Positions 33,434-41,010 of a stretch of DNA of 41,010 bases are shown here, in pieces. Origin of the DNA: Ignavibacteriales bacterium (GTDB lineage: Bacteria > Bacteroidota > Ignavibacteria > UBA10030 > UBA8401); the NCBI GenBank assembly GCA_016182545.1, contig JACPGG010000068.1, positions 1 through 41,010 on the forward strand, given 5' to 3'. Below the pieces are notes generated by a model, which saw nothing but the letters and a program-made list of their open reading frames with translations, searched no databases and was not told the origin of the DNA. The translations under genes were made by a program, and so were the position numbers. The stretch's first letter is position 1. Each line of letters begins with the position of its first letter.

Positions 33434-34161
33434 ACCTGATCACTGGTAGAAAACCGGTCCTCGAAGCACTGAGATCAAACACTCCGATCGAAAAAGTGAT
33501 GATCTCATCCAATGCTCACGGTGACATCATCGATGATATCGTCAAACTCCTTCGGCAAAAAAACATCCCGTATAAATTCTCCCCCGCCGACCAGATCGCT
33601 AAAACTGCCCGCGATCAGAATACTCAGGGAATGATTGCTTTCGTCGGCTCAAAGGAATTTTCAGACATTACCGAACTGCTGGATGTCGCCAAAGCAAAGA
33701 ACGAAAAACCGTTCTTCCTCATTTTTGATGAGATCGAAGATGTCCACAATCTCGGGGCGCTTATCCGTACTGCGGTTTGCGTGGGCGCGCACGGAGGAAT
33801 AGTACCGAAGCATCACAATGCGCCTGTGAACGAAACAGTCGTCAAAACGTCAGCCGGTGCAAGTCTGCAATTCCCGATGGCGCGCGTAACGAACGTCGCC
33901 CAAACGATCGACGAATTGAAGGAGAACGGTATCTGGATCGTTGGAACAGAAATGAACGCTGAAAAGAATTTCACGGAGGTCGATTACACGGTCCCTGTCG
34001 CCATTGTCATCGGCAACGAAGGGAAAGGGATGCGGCGGTTGGTGAAAGAGAAATGCGATTTTCTTGTGAAGATCCCGATGAAAGGGAGTTTCGATTCTCT
34101 CAATGCTTCCGTTGCAGGTGCATTGGTGATGTACGAAGTACTGCGAAAGCGTTCGACGTAA
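33430..34161 (+). CDS. rlmB: TrmH/SpoU-family 23S rRNA (guanosine-2'-O-)-methyltransferase, RlmB type
   Basis: A 243-residue SPOUT enzyme. The N-terminal substrate-binding domain begins LITGRKPVLEALRS. The catalytic domain has the three SpoU motifs: DEIEDVHNLGALIRTA, the middle VPVAIVIGNEGKGMRRLV, and IPMKGSFDSLNASVAGALVM, which forms the trefoil-knot SAM site. RlmB methylates G2251 of 23S rRNA in the peptidyl-transferase centre. The overlap with lgt indicates co-translation. Confidence 0.93.
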   Translation: MNLITGRKPVLEALRSNTPIEKVMISSNAHGDIIDDIVKLLRQKNIPYKFSPADQIAKTARDQNTQGMIAFVGSKEFSDITELLDVAKAKNEKPFFLIFDEIEDVHNLGALIRTAVCVGAHGGIVPKHHNAPVNETVVKTSAGASLQFPMARVTNVAQTIDELKENGIWIVGTEMNAEKNFTEVDYTVPVAIVIGNEGKGMRRLVKEKCDFLVKIPMKGSFDSLNASVAGALVMYEVLRKRST

Positions 34162-34191
34162 TTTTTTTTATCCACCATACGTAGGAATATT

Positions 34192-35667
34192 ATGGCAAAT
34201 CAACAGTCCGGATCATTGCTTTCGTCATTCCCAAAAGTATTTTGGACCGCCAATGTGATGGAGTTGTTCGAGCGCGGAGCATACTACGGAATGAACTCCG
34301 TCCTCGCCGTGTATATGACGAACTCAATGATCGACGGCGGTCTTGGTTTCTCCGAGCAGTCTGTCGGATTCCTTCAAAGTCTCATCTACGCCTGCACGTA
34401 CGTCATCCCGATCCTCGGCGGTGCACTGGCGGACAGGTATGGATATCGCAAAATGCTGCTGATCGCATTTTCCTTTCTCGCGACAGGATATTTCCTTGCC
34501 GGACAGATGAATGCGTACGGGGCGGTCTTTGCGAGTTTGCTGATCATGGCAACCGGTTCGGGATTGTTCAAGCCGATCATCACAGGTACAATTGCAAGAT
34601 CGACGAATGAATCGAATTCCGGATTCGGGTTCGGCGTCTATTACTGGATGATCAATATGGGTGCATTCCTTGCACCGCTGCTGGTGAGTTATTTAAAGGG
34701 ATTTTCGTGGAGTTATGTTTTCATTGCATCATCCCTCTATTGCGGATTGATGCTGTTGCCGACATTGTTCACATTCAAGGATCCGCCAAAACCGGAAAGC
34801 ACGAAGACATTAAAAGAAGTACTCAACGGCGCAGCGATGGTGCTTGGCGACGCACGGTTCATGTTGATGATCTTCGTCTATTCCTTCTTCTGGATCTTGT
34901 ATTTCCAGAACTTCGGTTCTGTCTTGTGGTTCCTTCGCGATTTTGTCGACACAGCACCGGTCGATGCATTCTTTGCATCGTTTGGCATCCCGCTGAAGTT
35001 CGATGCTGAGCATGTTACAGTCATCAATGCCGGAACGATCATTCTTCTTCAGGTTGTCATCAGCCGCATCGTCAAAGATACGAAGCCGCTGTTGACCATG
35101 GTGAGCGGCATCGGTTTCGGCGTGCTGGGATTCATCTGTCTTGCATTCGCCTCAAACGCATGGATGCTCATCTTGGGCATTGCAATCTTTTCAATCGGAG
35201 AAATGACCGCGCATCCGAAATATTACAGTTACGTCGGTCTCGTCGCACCTTCAGAGAAAAAAGCTGTCTACATGGGATATGCATTCCTGTACGGCGTCAT
35301 CGGAAGTCTTGTCGGCTCGAACCTCGGCGGTGCAATGTACGAAGCGATGTTGAAGCCATTGATCGGGCAAACAGGAATTGAAGGGACAACACGGACATTC
35401 TGGCTCATCTTTGCCGTATTGGGAATTTGCGCCGCGCTGGGACTACTTCTCTACAACAAACTCTTCTCCGCCGATACACCGGAAACAAACGCACGCGCCC
35501 GAACGGTGATGATGGGTGTCTACACTCTGCTCATACTGATCGGTGGTTATTTCTTTGTTTCATCGCTCAGCGGAGAGATCATTTCTTACAAGACGCTTGT
35601 TCAATCAACCATCATGCTGCTCATTGGAATTGGCGGCATTCTCATCAGCCGAAGAAAGAGAGAATAA
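34192..35667 (+). CDS. POT-family (PTR2) proton-coupled oligopeptide transporter
   Basis: A 491-residue major facilitator with about 12-14 membrane helices. The N-terminal ExxER-type motif (MELFERGAYYGMN) that couples protons to peptide binding is present, as is the MFS loop ADRYGYRKMLLIAFS and the YYWMINMGAFLAPLL PTR2 signature region. Such carriers import di- and tripeptides with protons. It is preceded by a TAGGAATATT ribosome binding site and follows rlmB by 30 bases. The precise substrate is not decidable. Confidence 0.9.
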   Translation: MANQQSGSLLSSFPKVFWTANVMELFERGAYYGMNSVLAVYMTNSMIDGGLGFSEQSVGFLQSLIYACTYVIPILGGALADRYGYRKMLLIAFSFLATGYFLAGQMNAYGAVFASLLIMATGSGLFKPIITGTIARSTNESNSGFGFGVYYWMINMGAFLAPLLVSYLKGFSWSYVFIASSLYCGLMLLPTLFTFKDPPKPESTKTLKEVLNGAAMVLGDARFMLMIFVYSFFWILYFQNFGSVLWFLRDFVDTAPVDAFFASFGIPLKFDAEHVTVINAGTIILLQVVISRIVKDTKPLLTMVSGIGFGVLGFICLAFASNAWMLILGIAIFSIGEMTAHPKYYSYVGLVAPSEKKAVYMGYAFLYGVIGSLVGSNLGGAMYEAMLKPLIGQTGIEGTTRTFWLIFAVLGICAALGLLLYNKLFSADTPETNARARTVMMGVYTLLILIGGYFFVSSLSGEIISYKTLVQSTIMLLIGIGGILISRRKRE

Positions 35668-35696
35668 TCGATCTCCCATTCACGATAAACTACTTC

Positions 35697-35725
35697 TTGA
35701 CAGAACGGGTCCAAATTCATACCTT
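35697..35725 (+). promoter_or_regulatory. Predicted promoter of the first small membrane protein
   Basis: TTGACA and TACCTT separated by 17 bases; the start codon follows 62 bases later at 35788. The region resembles the TTGACA-containing sequence at 36444 in front of the paralogous gene. Confidence 0.45.
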
Positions 35726-35787
35726 GCGGTCGGATTTTACACCCGTTGCAATTCGCGGGACTTTCACTACCAATCAGGGAGGTTGCT

Positions 35788-36207
35788 ATGATGAACAAGA
35801 ATTTCTGGATCGCTGTCGTTGTAGGGAGCATCGTTGTGAACGTGATCGATTTTCTTGTGCAAGGGATGTTGTTCCAGCAAATGTTCTACTCCAAAATGCA
35901 GGGATTGAAAATGACGAATCCTGCATGGTTCATGATCATGGATGTGATCCTGGTGATCGTCTTTGTATGGTTCTATGATAAAGTGTACGGGAGTTTCGGC
36001 GGAGGGATGAACGGCGGTATGAAGTTCGGATTGTATTACGGTGTTGTTATGAGTTTCCCCACGATGTTCTTTCCCTATCTGATGTGGGAAAGTGTGATGT
36101 ATGGCTACGTGTGGGCTTCGATCATCTACGGAATTGCATGGGGAGTGGTGCTCGGAACGGTCGTCGGAAAGTTTTACATGAAGGGTGAAGCAACACCTGC
36201 TGCGTAA
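35788..36207 (+). CDS. Small membrane protein (first of two paralogues)
   Basis: A 139-residue protein with about four transmembrane helices, starting at the ATG at 35788 behind an AGGGAGG ribosome binding site. A longer frame to 35746 adds unlikely residues. The central loop YGSFGGGMNGGMKFGLYYGV is glycine-rich and strongly conserved in the neighbouring paralogue at 36485. I cannot assign a named family; small membrane proteins with this build are common in Bacteroidota genomes. A strong terminator follows, so it is a monocistronic gene. Confidence 0.8.
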   Translation: MMNKNFWIAVVVGSIVVNVIDFLVQGMLFQQMFYSKMQGLKMTNPAWFMIMDVILVIVFVWFYDKVYGSFGGGMNGGMKFGLYYGVVMSFPTMFFPYLMWESVMYGYVWASIIYGIAWGVVLGTVVGKFYMKGEATPAA

Positions 36208-36217
36208 CTTATTGTAG

Positions 36218-36250
36218 ACTCCGAGGTCTTCAAGACTTCGGAGTTTTTTT
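36218..36250 (+). terminator. Strong Rho-independent terminator
   Basis: The stem ACTCCGAGGTC/GACTTCGGAGT (one mismatch-type G-T pair) with a short loop is followed by seven T. It lies 10 bases after the stop of the preceding gene. Confidence 0.9.
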
Positions 36251-36251
36251 C

Positions 36252-36382
36252 GGTAGTGGGCTATTTTGAATTTTAATGAATTGCAAAAACAAAATAAATC
36301 GTCATGCTGAACTTGTTTCAGCATCTTTTTCTAGACCCCGAAACGAGTTCGGGGTGACGTAATGTCAATGTAGCCCACTACC
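36252..36382. repeat. Intergenic terminal-inverted-repeat element, copy B (131 bp)
   Basis: GGTAGTGGGCTA at 36252-36263 and TAGCCCACTACC at 36371-36382 are a perfect 12-bp terminal inverted repeat. The interior matches copy A at 13105-13230 almost base for base, including the GTCATGCTGAAC/CAGCAT and CCCCGAA/TTCGGGG hairpins. It has no coding capacity and lies between the terminator of one small membrane gene and the promoter of its paralogue. Confidence 0.85.
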
Positions 36383-36484
36383 TTTTTTTCCTCGCTCTTG
36401 ATAGTCTCACGCCTAATTCATACTTTTTTGTCGTATTTACATCTTGACAACAGACCGACCAATTAGCCTTCGATTGGGGGAATC

Positions 36485-36919
36485 ATGTTCAGCAAGAATT
36501 TCTGGATAGCGATGCTGACCGGCGGCATTGCCGTTAACGTACTCGATATTGTCGTGCGAGGCTTGTTCTTAAAGGACATCTTCGTGACACACGCAACCGA
36601 ACTGCGAACCGACATCAATCCTGTCTGGTTCGTCTTCTTCGGTTTTCTTAAGATCGTTATCTTTGTCTGGTTTTTCTATACAGTGCGGGGAAGCTTCGGC
36701 GGCGGCGCCAGAGGCGGGATGAGATTCGGTTTATATTACGGTATCGCTTTGAATGTTCCGGCAATGTTCTTTCCATACATGGTATATAAAGGAATACCGT
36801 ATTTCTATATCTGGCTCACCGTTGCCTACGGCTTGGTGTGGGGCATGACACTTGGCGTGATTGTTGGAAAGATCTCGGATTGGCCGTACGGGAAAAATCC
36901 AGACGATTCGAATTCTTAG
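36485..36919 (+). CDS. Small membrane protein (second of two paralogues)
   Basis: A 144-residue protein with about four transmembrane helices and a GGGGGAA ribosome binding site. It is homologous along its length to the previous gene: NFWIA near the start, GSFGGGARGGMRFGLYYGIA in the middle and FFPYM followed by WGMTLGVIVGKI near the end. The polar tail (GKNPDDSNS) differs. A TTGACA at 36444-36449 lies in front, matching the upstream region of the first copy. Function unknown. Probably arose by tandem duplication, later separated by the repeat element. Confidence 0.8.
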   Translation: MFSKNFWIAMLTGGIAVNVLDIVVRGLFLKDIFVTHATELRTDINPVWFVFFGFLKIVIFVWFFYTVRGSFGGGARGGMRFGLYYGIALNVPAMFFPYMVYKGIPYFYIWLTVAYGLVWGMTLGVIVGKISDWPYGKNPDDSNS

Positions 36920-36962
36920 TAACAGGTTTGGCAACAGACATCGTTTCTCTCTGAAACATGTT

Positions 36963-37676
36963 CTACTGCCACAGAACATCGCTCGGCAGCGTACGCGCAT
37001 CTCTCAGTAATCGTAGTCCGAATTCTCTCCCCTTCTCATTCGCCAATTTATCCCTTTCATCGGTTCTCCCCCCAAGAACAAATCTATCCTCTCCTATTTC
37101 AAACAGATCGCCGATCCATCGCGCAATACCATCCGAGTTGAAAACATACGCAACGTACGCCGAGCCGAAAAAATGCTGCAATTTATCTTTGTCCGATGCG
37201 CGTTGTTTGTCATCCAGTACCTTCTTGGGAAGATGGGTACGGCGAATACGAAAAAGTGAATCGCTTTCCGCTGTCAAGGGGAGATAGATTGATCCAAGAA
37301 GCGGAATGCGTAAGCCAAGACGGCGATGGTCCATCACTGCCAATGTCGATATAAGGAGCGCCTGCTTCACGTCATCTTCAGCAATCAACATGGCACGATC
37401 AAATATCGCGTCGACGGCAAGAGTGTCGTCGTGCGATTTGCGCAGTGCGTAAAACCTATCGTCGCGAAGGTACCGCTTGAGATGTGCTTCGTCCTTGAAG
37501 ATCGTGGGGAGGAAATTTGTTGGATCGATAAACGACGAATCGTCTGTAGAATAATACCAGTCGTCGTTAAGCCATGGTGTGTTTTGCTCTTGGGCAAAAA
37601 GAAAATGTGAAATCGATGCGAACACAACAATCGCCAATGGAAAATTGGCAATCGGCAATTTCTTCTTTATTCGCAC
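36963..37676 (-). CDS. Exported protein of unknown function (DUF2279/YfiM-like ending)
   Basis: About 237 residues from a GTG at 37676, 20 bases after the carboxylase stop and preceded by an AGGCAG-like ribosome site. The start gives a clear signal peptide (VRIKKKLPIANFPLAIVVFA onwards, ending LFAQ). The open frame extends further upstream, but that part overlaps the carboxylase gene in another frame and is Arg/Ser-rich non-protein-like sequence, so I reject it. The C-terminal half includes DKLQHFFGSAYVAYVFNSDG, which resembles the DUF2279/YfiM putative lipoprotein family, and a charged end. No catalytic motif is seen. Probably periplasmic. Confidence 0.65.
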   Translation of the reverse strand: MRIKKKLPIANFPLAIVVFASISHFLFAQEQNTPWLNDDWYYSTDDSSFIDPTNFLPTIFKDEAHLKRYLRDDRFYALRKSHDDTLAVDAIFDRAMLIAEDDVKQALLISTLAVMDHRRLGLRIPLLGSIYLPLTAESDSLFRIRRTHLPKKVLDDKQRASDKDKLQHFFGSAYVAYVFNSDGIARWIGDLFEIGEDRFVLGGRTDERDKLANEKGREFGLRLLRDARTLPSDVLWQ

Positions 37677-37696
37677 AGCGTTCTGCCTATCAGAAA

Positions 37697-39346
37697 TTAT
37701 ACTTGTAAAACGCCTGTTTTCAACTCCGGAAAATTCGGATTGCAATTCGCCATCGCAATGCCGCGGGAGATCACGTCGCGGGTTTCGAGCGGATCGATGA
37801 TACCGTCCACCCACCATCGTGCTGCAGCAAATGGCGGATCGAGTTCGCCTTCGTACTTTGCCTGGATCTCGTCGAGCAGTTGCTGTTGCTGCTCGGGAGA
37901 AATATGCGTCCCTCCTTTTTCCATCGCCTGTACTTTTATCGCAAGAAGAGTTTCGCTTGCCTGCTTTCCACCCATCACGGCGATCTGCGCGGAATGCCAG
38001 CCGTAGATCAACCGCGGATCGTACGCCTTGCCGCACATCGCGTAGTTCCCTGCGCCGTAACTGTTGCCGGTGATGATCGTGAACTTCGGCACGACGGAAT
38101 TCGCCACCGCATTCACCATCTTCGCGCCGTCTTTAATGATCCCTCCGTGCTCGCTTCTGCTGCCGACCATGAATCCTGTCACATCTTGAAAGAACACAAG
38201 CGGAATTCTTTTCTGATTGCAATTGAGAATGAATCGCGTTGCTTTGTCCGCGCTGTCGGAATAGATCACGCCGCCGACCTGCATCTCTCCTTTGGCAGTT
38301 TTGGTTATCGCGCGCTGATTTGCCACGATCCCGACAGCCCAGCCGTCAATACGGGCGTATCCGCAGATGATCGTCTTGCCGTACCCGGATTTGTATTCAT
38401 CCAATTCGCTCTCATCAATGATGCGGGATAATATTTGATACGTATCGTACGGCTTGTTCCGTTCGGCGGGAAGAATTCCGTAAATATCTTTCGGATCGAA
38501 TTTTGGTTTCGACGGTTTCTCGTAATTGAATCCCGCCACGGGAAAATGTCCCAGCTTTGAAACGATGCTGCGTATCTTTTGGATCGCTTCTTCATCGTTC
38601 TTCATTTTATGATCGGTCACGCCGCTGATCTCGCAGTGTACGGTCGCACCGCCGAGCGATTCGTTGTCGATCTCTTCGCCGATCGCCGCTTTAACAAGAT
38701 GAGAGCCTGCAAGAAAGACACTCCCGGTTTTGTCGACGATCATCGCTTCATCGCTCATGATCGGCAAGTACGCTCCGCCGGCAACACACGGACCCATGAT
38801 CGCAGCAATCTGCGTGATTCCCATTGCGGACATCACTGCATTGTTCCGGAAGATCCGCCCGAAATGCTCTTTATCCGGGAAAATTTCGGATTGGAGCGGA
38901 AGAAAGACTCCCGCCGAGTCAACGAGGTACACAATAGGCAAACGGTTCTCGATCGCAATTTCCTGGGCGCGGAGATTTTTTTTCGCAGTCATCGGGAACC
39001 ATGCCCCCGCCTTCACCGTCGCATCGTTTGCGACGATCACCACATCGCGGTTGTGGATCTTTCCGATACCGAACACAGTTCCGGACGACGGCGCGCCGCC
39101 GTACTCTTCATACATTCCATGTGCCGCGAACAGTCCCACTTCCAGGAATTTTGATTTGGGATCGACGAGCAATCCGATCCGTTCACGCGCGGTCAGTTTT
39201 CCTTTTTTCTTGTGCTTTGCGATCGCATCCGCACCGCCGCCGAGCATGGTTTGGTTTTCCATCTCGCGAAGTTTCTTCAACGCCTTCGCGTGGAATTCCG
39301 CATTCCGTTTGAAGTTGTCGTCATGTTTTATTTCTGAGCCGATCAT
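37697..39346 (-). CDS. Acyl-CoA carboxylase, carboxyltransferase (beta) subunit
   Basis: A 549-residue biotin-dependent carboxyltransferase, nearest in pattern to methylcrotonyl-CoA carboxylase beta. It has KGKLTARERIGLLVDP, the SSGTVFGIGKI start of the crotonase-like fold, VYLVDSAGVFLPLQSEIFPD, FGRIFRNNAVMSAMGI, GPCVAGGAYLPIMSDEA and, in the second half, QDVTGFMVGSRSEHGGII, GNSYGAGNYAMCGKAYDPR and GGKQASETL. It transfers the carboxyl group from carboxybiotin to an acyl-CoA (methylcrotonyl-, propionyl- or related). The biotin carboxylase/carrier subunit is not in the window. The ATG at 39346 was preferred over a TTG at 39355. The GIY-YIG element ends 15 bases upstream. Confidence 0.93.
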   Translation of the reverse strand: MIGSEIKHDDNFKRNAEFHAKALKKLREMENQTMLGGGADAIAKHKKKGKLTARERIGLLVDPKSKFLEVGLFAAHGMYEEYGGAPSSGTVFGIGKIHNRDVVIVANDATVKAGAWFPMTAKKNLRAQEIAIENRLPIVYLVDSAGVFLPLQSEIFPDKEHFGRIFRNNAVMSAMGITQIAAIMGPCVAGGAYLPIMSDEAMIVDKTGSVFLAGSHLVKAAIGEEIDNESLGGATVHCEISGVTDHKMKNDEEAIQKIRSIVSKLGHFPVAGFNYEKPSKPKFDPKDIYGILPAERNKPYDTYQILSRIIDESELDEYKSGYGKTIICGYARIDGWAVGIVANQRAITKTAKGEMQVGGVIYSDSADKATRFILNCNQKRIPLVFFQDVTGFMVGSRSEHGGIIKDGAKMVNAVANSVVPKFTIITGNSYGAGNYAMCGKAYDPRLIYGWHSAQIAVMGGKQASETLLAIKVQAMEKGGTHISPEQQQQLLDEIQAKYEGELDPPFAAARWWVDGIIDPLETRDVISRGIAMANCNPNFPELKTGVLQV

Positions 39347-39360
39347 AAGATACAAAGGTT

Positions 39361-39744
39361 AGTCATTGCGAGGGGTCCGGATGGAATCGGGACGACGAAG
39401 CAATCTTATCTTAATAGTTCATTGTACAAATCAACCCAATCAGGGTTCATTGAATTCACTAACTCCATTTTTTCCTTTCCGGACCCTGTTTTGATTTGCT
39501 TTTCCCTTGTTATCGCGTCACGAATATCGGAAAAGATTTCATAGTATACCAGAAATGTGACTTTGTATCGTTTAGTGAATCCTTCAAATTTTCCAGTTTT
39601 ATGTTCTTCGATTCTATTTATTAAGTCCGAAGTAACACCTGTATACAATACAGTTCTCATAAAGTTTGTAAGAATATATACCGCAGAATTCTTTCCATAT
39701 TTCAAAAACAAGATTGCTTCGGCGTACAACGCCTCGCAATGACT
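39361..39744. mobile_element. 384-bp mini-element: GIY-YIG gene between terminal inverted repeats
   Basis: The left end (39361-39373, AGTCATTGCGAGG, and 39396-39408, CGAAGCAATCTTA) is repeated in inverted order at the right end (39710-39721, AAGATTGCTTCG, and 39732-39744, CCTCGCAATGACT). Each end is thus a two-part box, AGTCATTGCGAGG, spacer, CGAAGCAATCTT, facing inwards. The gene between them uses the right-hand box for its start and the left-hand box for its stop. No target duplication was recognised. It lies between two unrelated genes. Confidence 0.7.
39406..39729 (-). CDS. Small GIY-YIG nuclease-like protein
   Basis: A 107-residue single-domain GIY-YIG protein (UPF0213/UvrC-N-like). The motif VYIL (for GIY) is followed by LYTGVT (for YIG). 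The Arg of LINRIEEHKTG and the Glu of TREKQIKTG match the catalytic Arg and metal-binding Glu. The most likely start is the TTG at 39729, since the residues from there (MYAEAILFLKYGKN) lie partly in the terminal repeat; an internal ATG would cut off the VYIL motif. The stop TAA at 39406-39408 is also inside a terminal repeat. Such small nucleases occur in many copies in Bacteroidota-type genomes. The link to the repeats suggests it acts on them. Confidence 0.8.
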   Translation of the reverse strand: MYAEAILFLKYGKNSAVYILTNFMRTVLYTGVTSDLINRIEEHKTGKFEGFTKRYKVTFLVYYEIFSDIRDAITREKQIKTGSGKEKMELVNSMNPDWVDLYNELLR

Positions 39745-39777
39745 CTCCTATTTATTGGAGCATACACCCAATTGTAT

Positions 39778-41010
39778 TTATTCTTCCAATTGCCGCATCG
39801 CGATCTTGTACATATAATCTTTGATCTCTTCACTGGCTGGATTCTCGACACTGGCATGCGCCGCAAACTCCAGCGCTTTTTTAAGATCTCCTCCGTAGTA
39901 ACATGCTTTTGATATTTTCATTAACAGATCGGCGATATGTTCATTCTCTACATAATCGAATTGCTGCCGGATTTCAAGCGCACGCCAGTATTGATCTGCC
40001 GCTTTTTGAAATTTCTGCACAGCAAACAGCATATCGCCAAGACGGATATGGTACGTATCGATCGTATCTTTTGTCAGTGCAATTGCTTTCAACATCAGTC
40101 GTTCACATTCATCAATGGATGTGGAACTCAGATACGACGACACGGGGCGTTCGCTCGAGAATTTCAACCACGCGTACTGGGACAGGATGACCGGGTCGTT
40201 CGGACGCATCTTCGACAGTTGTGCAAGATATTCCCTGCTCTCTTCGATCCTCCCCAACTGTCCGGCAAGCGCACCAAGACGTACAAGGATGTCCTGATCT
40301 TTCGGAAACTGCGCGTGCAGTTCTTTGAGCAGAGAGTACGCCATATTCTGGTCCCCCCGTTCCGCATCGGCATTGACTGCCGCGATCTTGTACGCATCGC
40401 CTGAAGAGAGAGGGAACCGTCGATTATAGATCGACAAAAATAAATTCTCGCTCACGATGTTCGACCGTTCGTCGTAGAATCGGTACTCGTTCACACCTTT
40501 GCTGGCGAACAATGCGCGCGGCGCGGTGTACTCCAGATACGGCTTGTCTTCCGTATTCAGGATGCCGGTCCCTGCATAATCCTTTGCCTGTTTGCTCGAA
40601 AGGCTTTGCAGAGAAAGGATCGACGGAATATGGTTGAGGTCGACACGGGCGAGATCTTTGCTTACTTTTTCATTCAGCACTTTCCGGCGGAGCGATTCCA
40701 TACTGAACTGTATCGGCTGCTGCGCGCCGACGATCAGTACATCGTTCCGCAGCGAATGCCACACGGTAGTGAACGGGAATTCTTTCTGGAATGTACGAAG
40801 GACAAGTTTGAAAATTTCGTCGTCGATCTCGTACAGATGGAACCATTGTACCATCAAGCCGTCATGTCGCAATTTCTCTTTGCACTTTTTGAAGAAGTCG
40901 ACCGAATACAAATTCCCGATCCCTGCGATCCATGGATTGGAAGGTTCACTGATGATCACGTCGTACTGCTTCGGCGTCATACTGAGGAATGCATGCGCAT
41001 CCTCAATATG
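39778..41010 (-). CDS. Spermidine-synthase-like domain protein with TPR region (partial at right edge)
   Basis: The gene enters from beyond the right edge; at least 410 residues are visible, the frame continuing through HIEDAHAFLS before MTPKQYDVIISEPSNPW. The first ~110 visible residues are the C-terminal part of a polyamine-synthase (spermidine synthase/SpeE-like) methyltransferase fold, with the conserved SEPSNPWIAGIGNLYS stretch and GLMVQWFHLY. After a linker, residues about 200-400 are helical tetratricopeptide-type repeats (AYSLLKELHAQFPKDQDILVRLG, AQLSKMRPNDPVILSQYAW, YWRALEIRQQF). Related proteins carry an N-terminal MFS-like membrane part, which may lie outside the window. Activity as a true aminopropyltransferase is not established. 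Confidence 0.85.
   Translation of the reverse strand, partial: HIEDAHAFLSMTPKQYDVIISEPSNPWIAGIGNLYSVDFFKKCKEKLRHDGLMVQWFHLYEIDDEIFKLVLRTFQKEFPFTTVWHSLRNDVLIVGAQQPIQFSMESLRRKVLNEKVSKDLARVDLNHIPSILSLQSLSSKQAKDYAGTGILNTEDKPYLEYTAPRALFASKGVNEYRFYDERSNIVSENLFLSIYNRRFPLSSGDAYKIAAVNADAERGDQNMAYSLLKELHAQFPKDQDILVRLGALAGQLGRIEESREYLAQLSKMRPNDPVILSQYAWLKFSSERPVSSYLSSTSIDECERLMLKAIALTKDTIDTYHIRLGDMLFAVQKFQKAADQYWRALEIRQQFDYVENEHIADLLMKISKACYYGGDLKKALEFAAHASVENPASEEIKDYMYKIAMRQLEE

Noticed and set aside
36963-38036. Long open frame of 357 codons on the minus strand
   Set aside because: The part upstream of 37676 overlaps the carboxylase gene in another frame and reads as Arg/Ser-rich nonsense. The signal peptide begins at the GTG at 37676, so the gene was shortened.
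1-41010. tRNA, rRNA or CRISPR arrays
   Set aside because: No cloverleaf with a conserved TTCRA arm, no rRNA-like stretch and no regular spacer-repeat pattern was seen by eye; a dedicated tRNA scan would be decisive.

Overview
The window (41,010 bases, moderate G+C) looks like a chromosomal piece from the Ignavibacteria/Chlorobi side of the Bacteroidota-like (FCB) bacteria. Three things point there: a secreted protein ending in a type IX secretion (T9SS) sorting domain with the 'QNYPNPFNP' signature, a DUF5683 protein, and a short (285-residue) primary sigma factor without the long N-terminal regions of proteobacterial RpoD. Putative promoters fit TTGACA/TATAAT-like hexamers 17 bases apart better than the TTTG/TAnnTTTG pattern of Bacteroidia. 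No tRNA, rRNA or CRISPR array was recognised.

Left part (1-13.0 kb, all minus strand). The start of an exported protein, possibly an M28 peptidase, runs off the left edge. Next is a large FG-GAP/UnbV/PKD/T9SS secreted protein. A tightly packed unit follows, in transcription order metF, class II aldolase, class A beta-lactamase-like hydrolase, ddl, cNMP-binding/DUF1003 protein, LytS-type histidine kinase and LytTR response regulator; several of its genes overlap by 1 or 4 bases. A terminator and promoter near 9.0 kb separate it from a macA-like adaptor, MacB-like permease and diacylglycerol-kinase unit, which ends in a small, apparently broken gene.

Middle (13.1-27.5 kb). A second minus-strand unit reads parA, parB, ridA (with an internal deletion), a DUF5683 protein, a lipoprotein and maeB (malic enzyme-phosphotransacetylase). 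On the plus strand sit crcB and a DUF190 gene (fluoride export). Convergent to them is a long minus-strand unit: GAF/degenerate-GGDEF protein, deoB, AbrB-like antitoxin, PIN toxin, two EutN/CcmL microcompartment pentamer proteins, rpoD, an NlpC/P60 lipoprotein, def and fmt. It mixes central information-processing genes with an orphan pair of shell-vertex proteins and a toxin-antitoxin-like pair.

Right part (27.6-41.0 kb). Plus-strand genes are a nucleotidyltransferase/phosphohexomutase-like fusion, a PTS IIA (PtsN-like) protein, hisS broken by a 19-bp tandem duplication, an unknown protein, lgt, an RlmB-type methyltransferase, a POT-family peptide transporter and two paralogous small membrane proteins. 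On the minus strand are an exported protein, an acyl-CoA carboxylase carboxyltransferase subunit, a 384-bp GIY-YIG mini-element and a spermidine-synthase/TPR protein cut by the right edge.

The least ordinary items are the GIY-YIG mini-element, whose terminal inverted repeats contain the gene's own start and stop codons; two families of intergenic terminal-inverted-repeat elements; the EutN pair in the rpoD operon; a MacAB-like operon with no ATPase gene; and three conserved or small genes that each carry an indel or frame break (hisS, ridA, the 9.1-kb locus), which are either real lesions or sequence errors.
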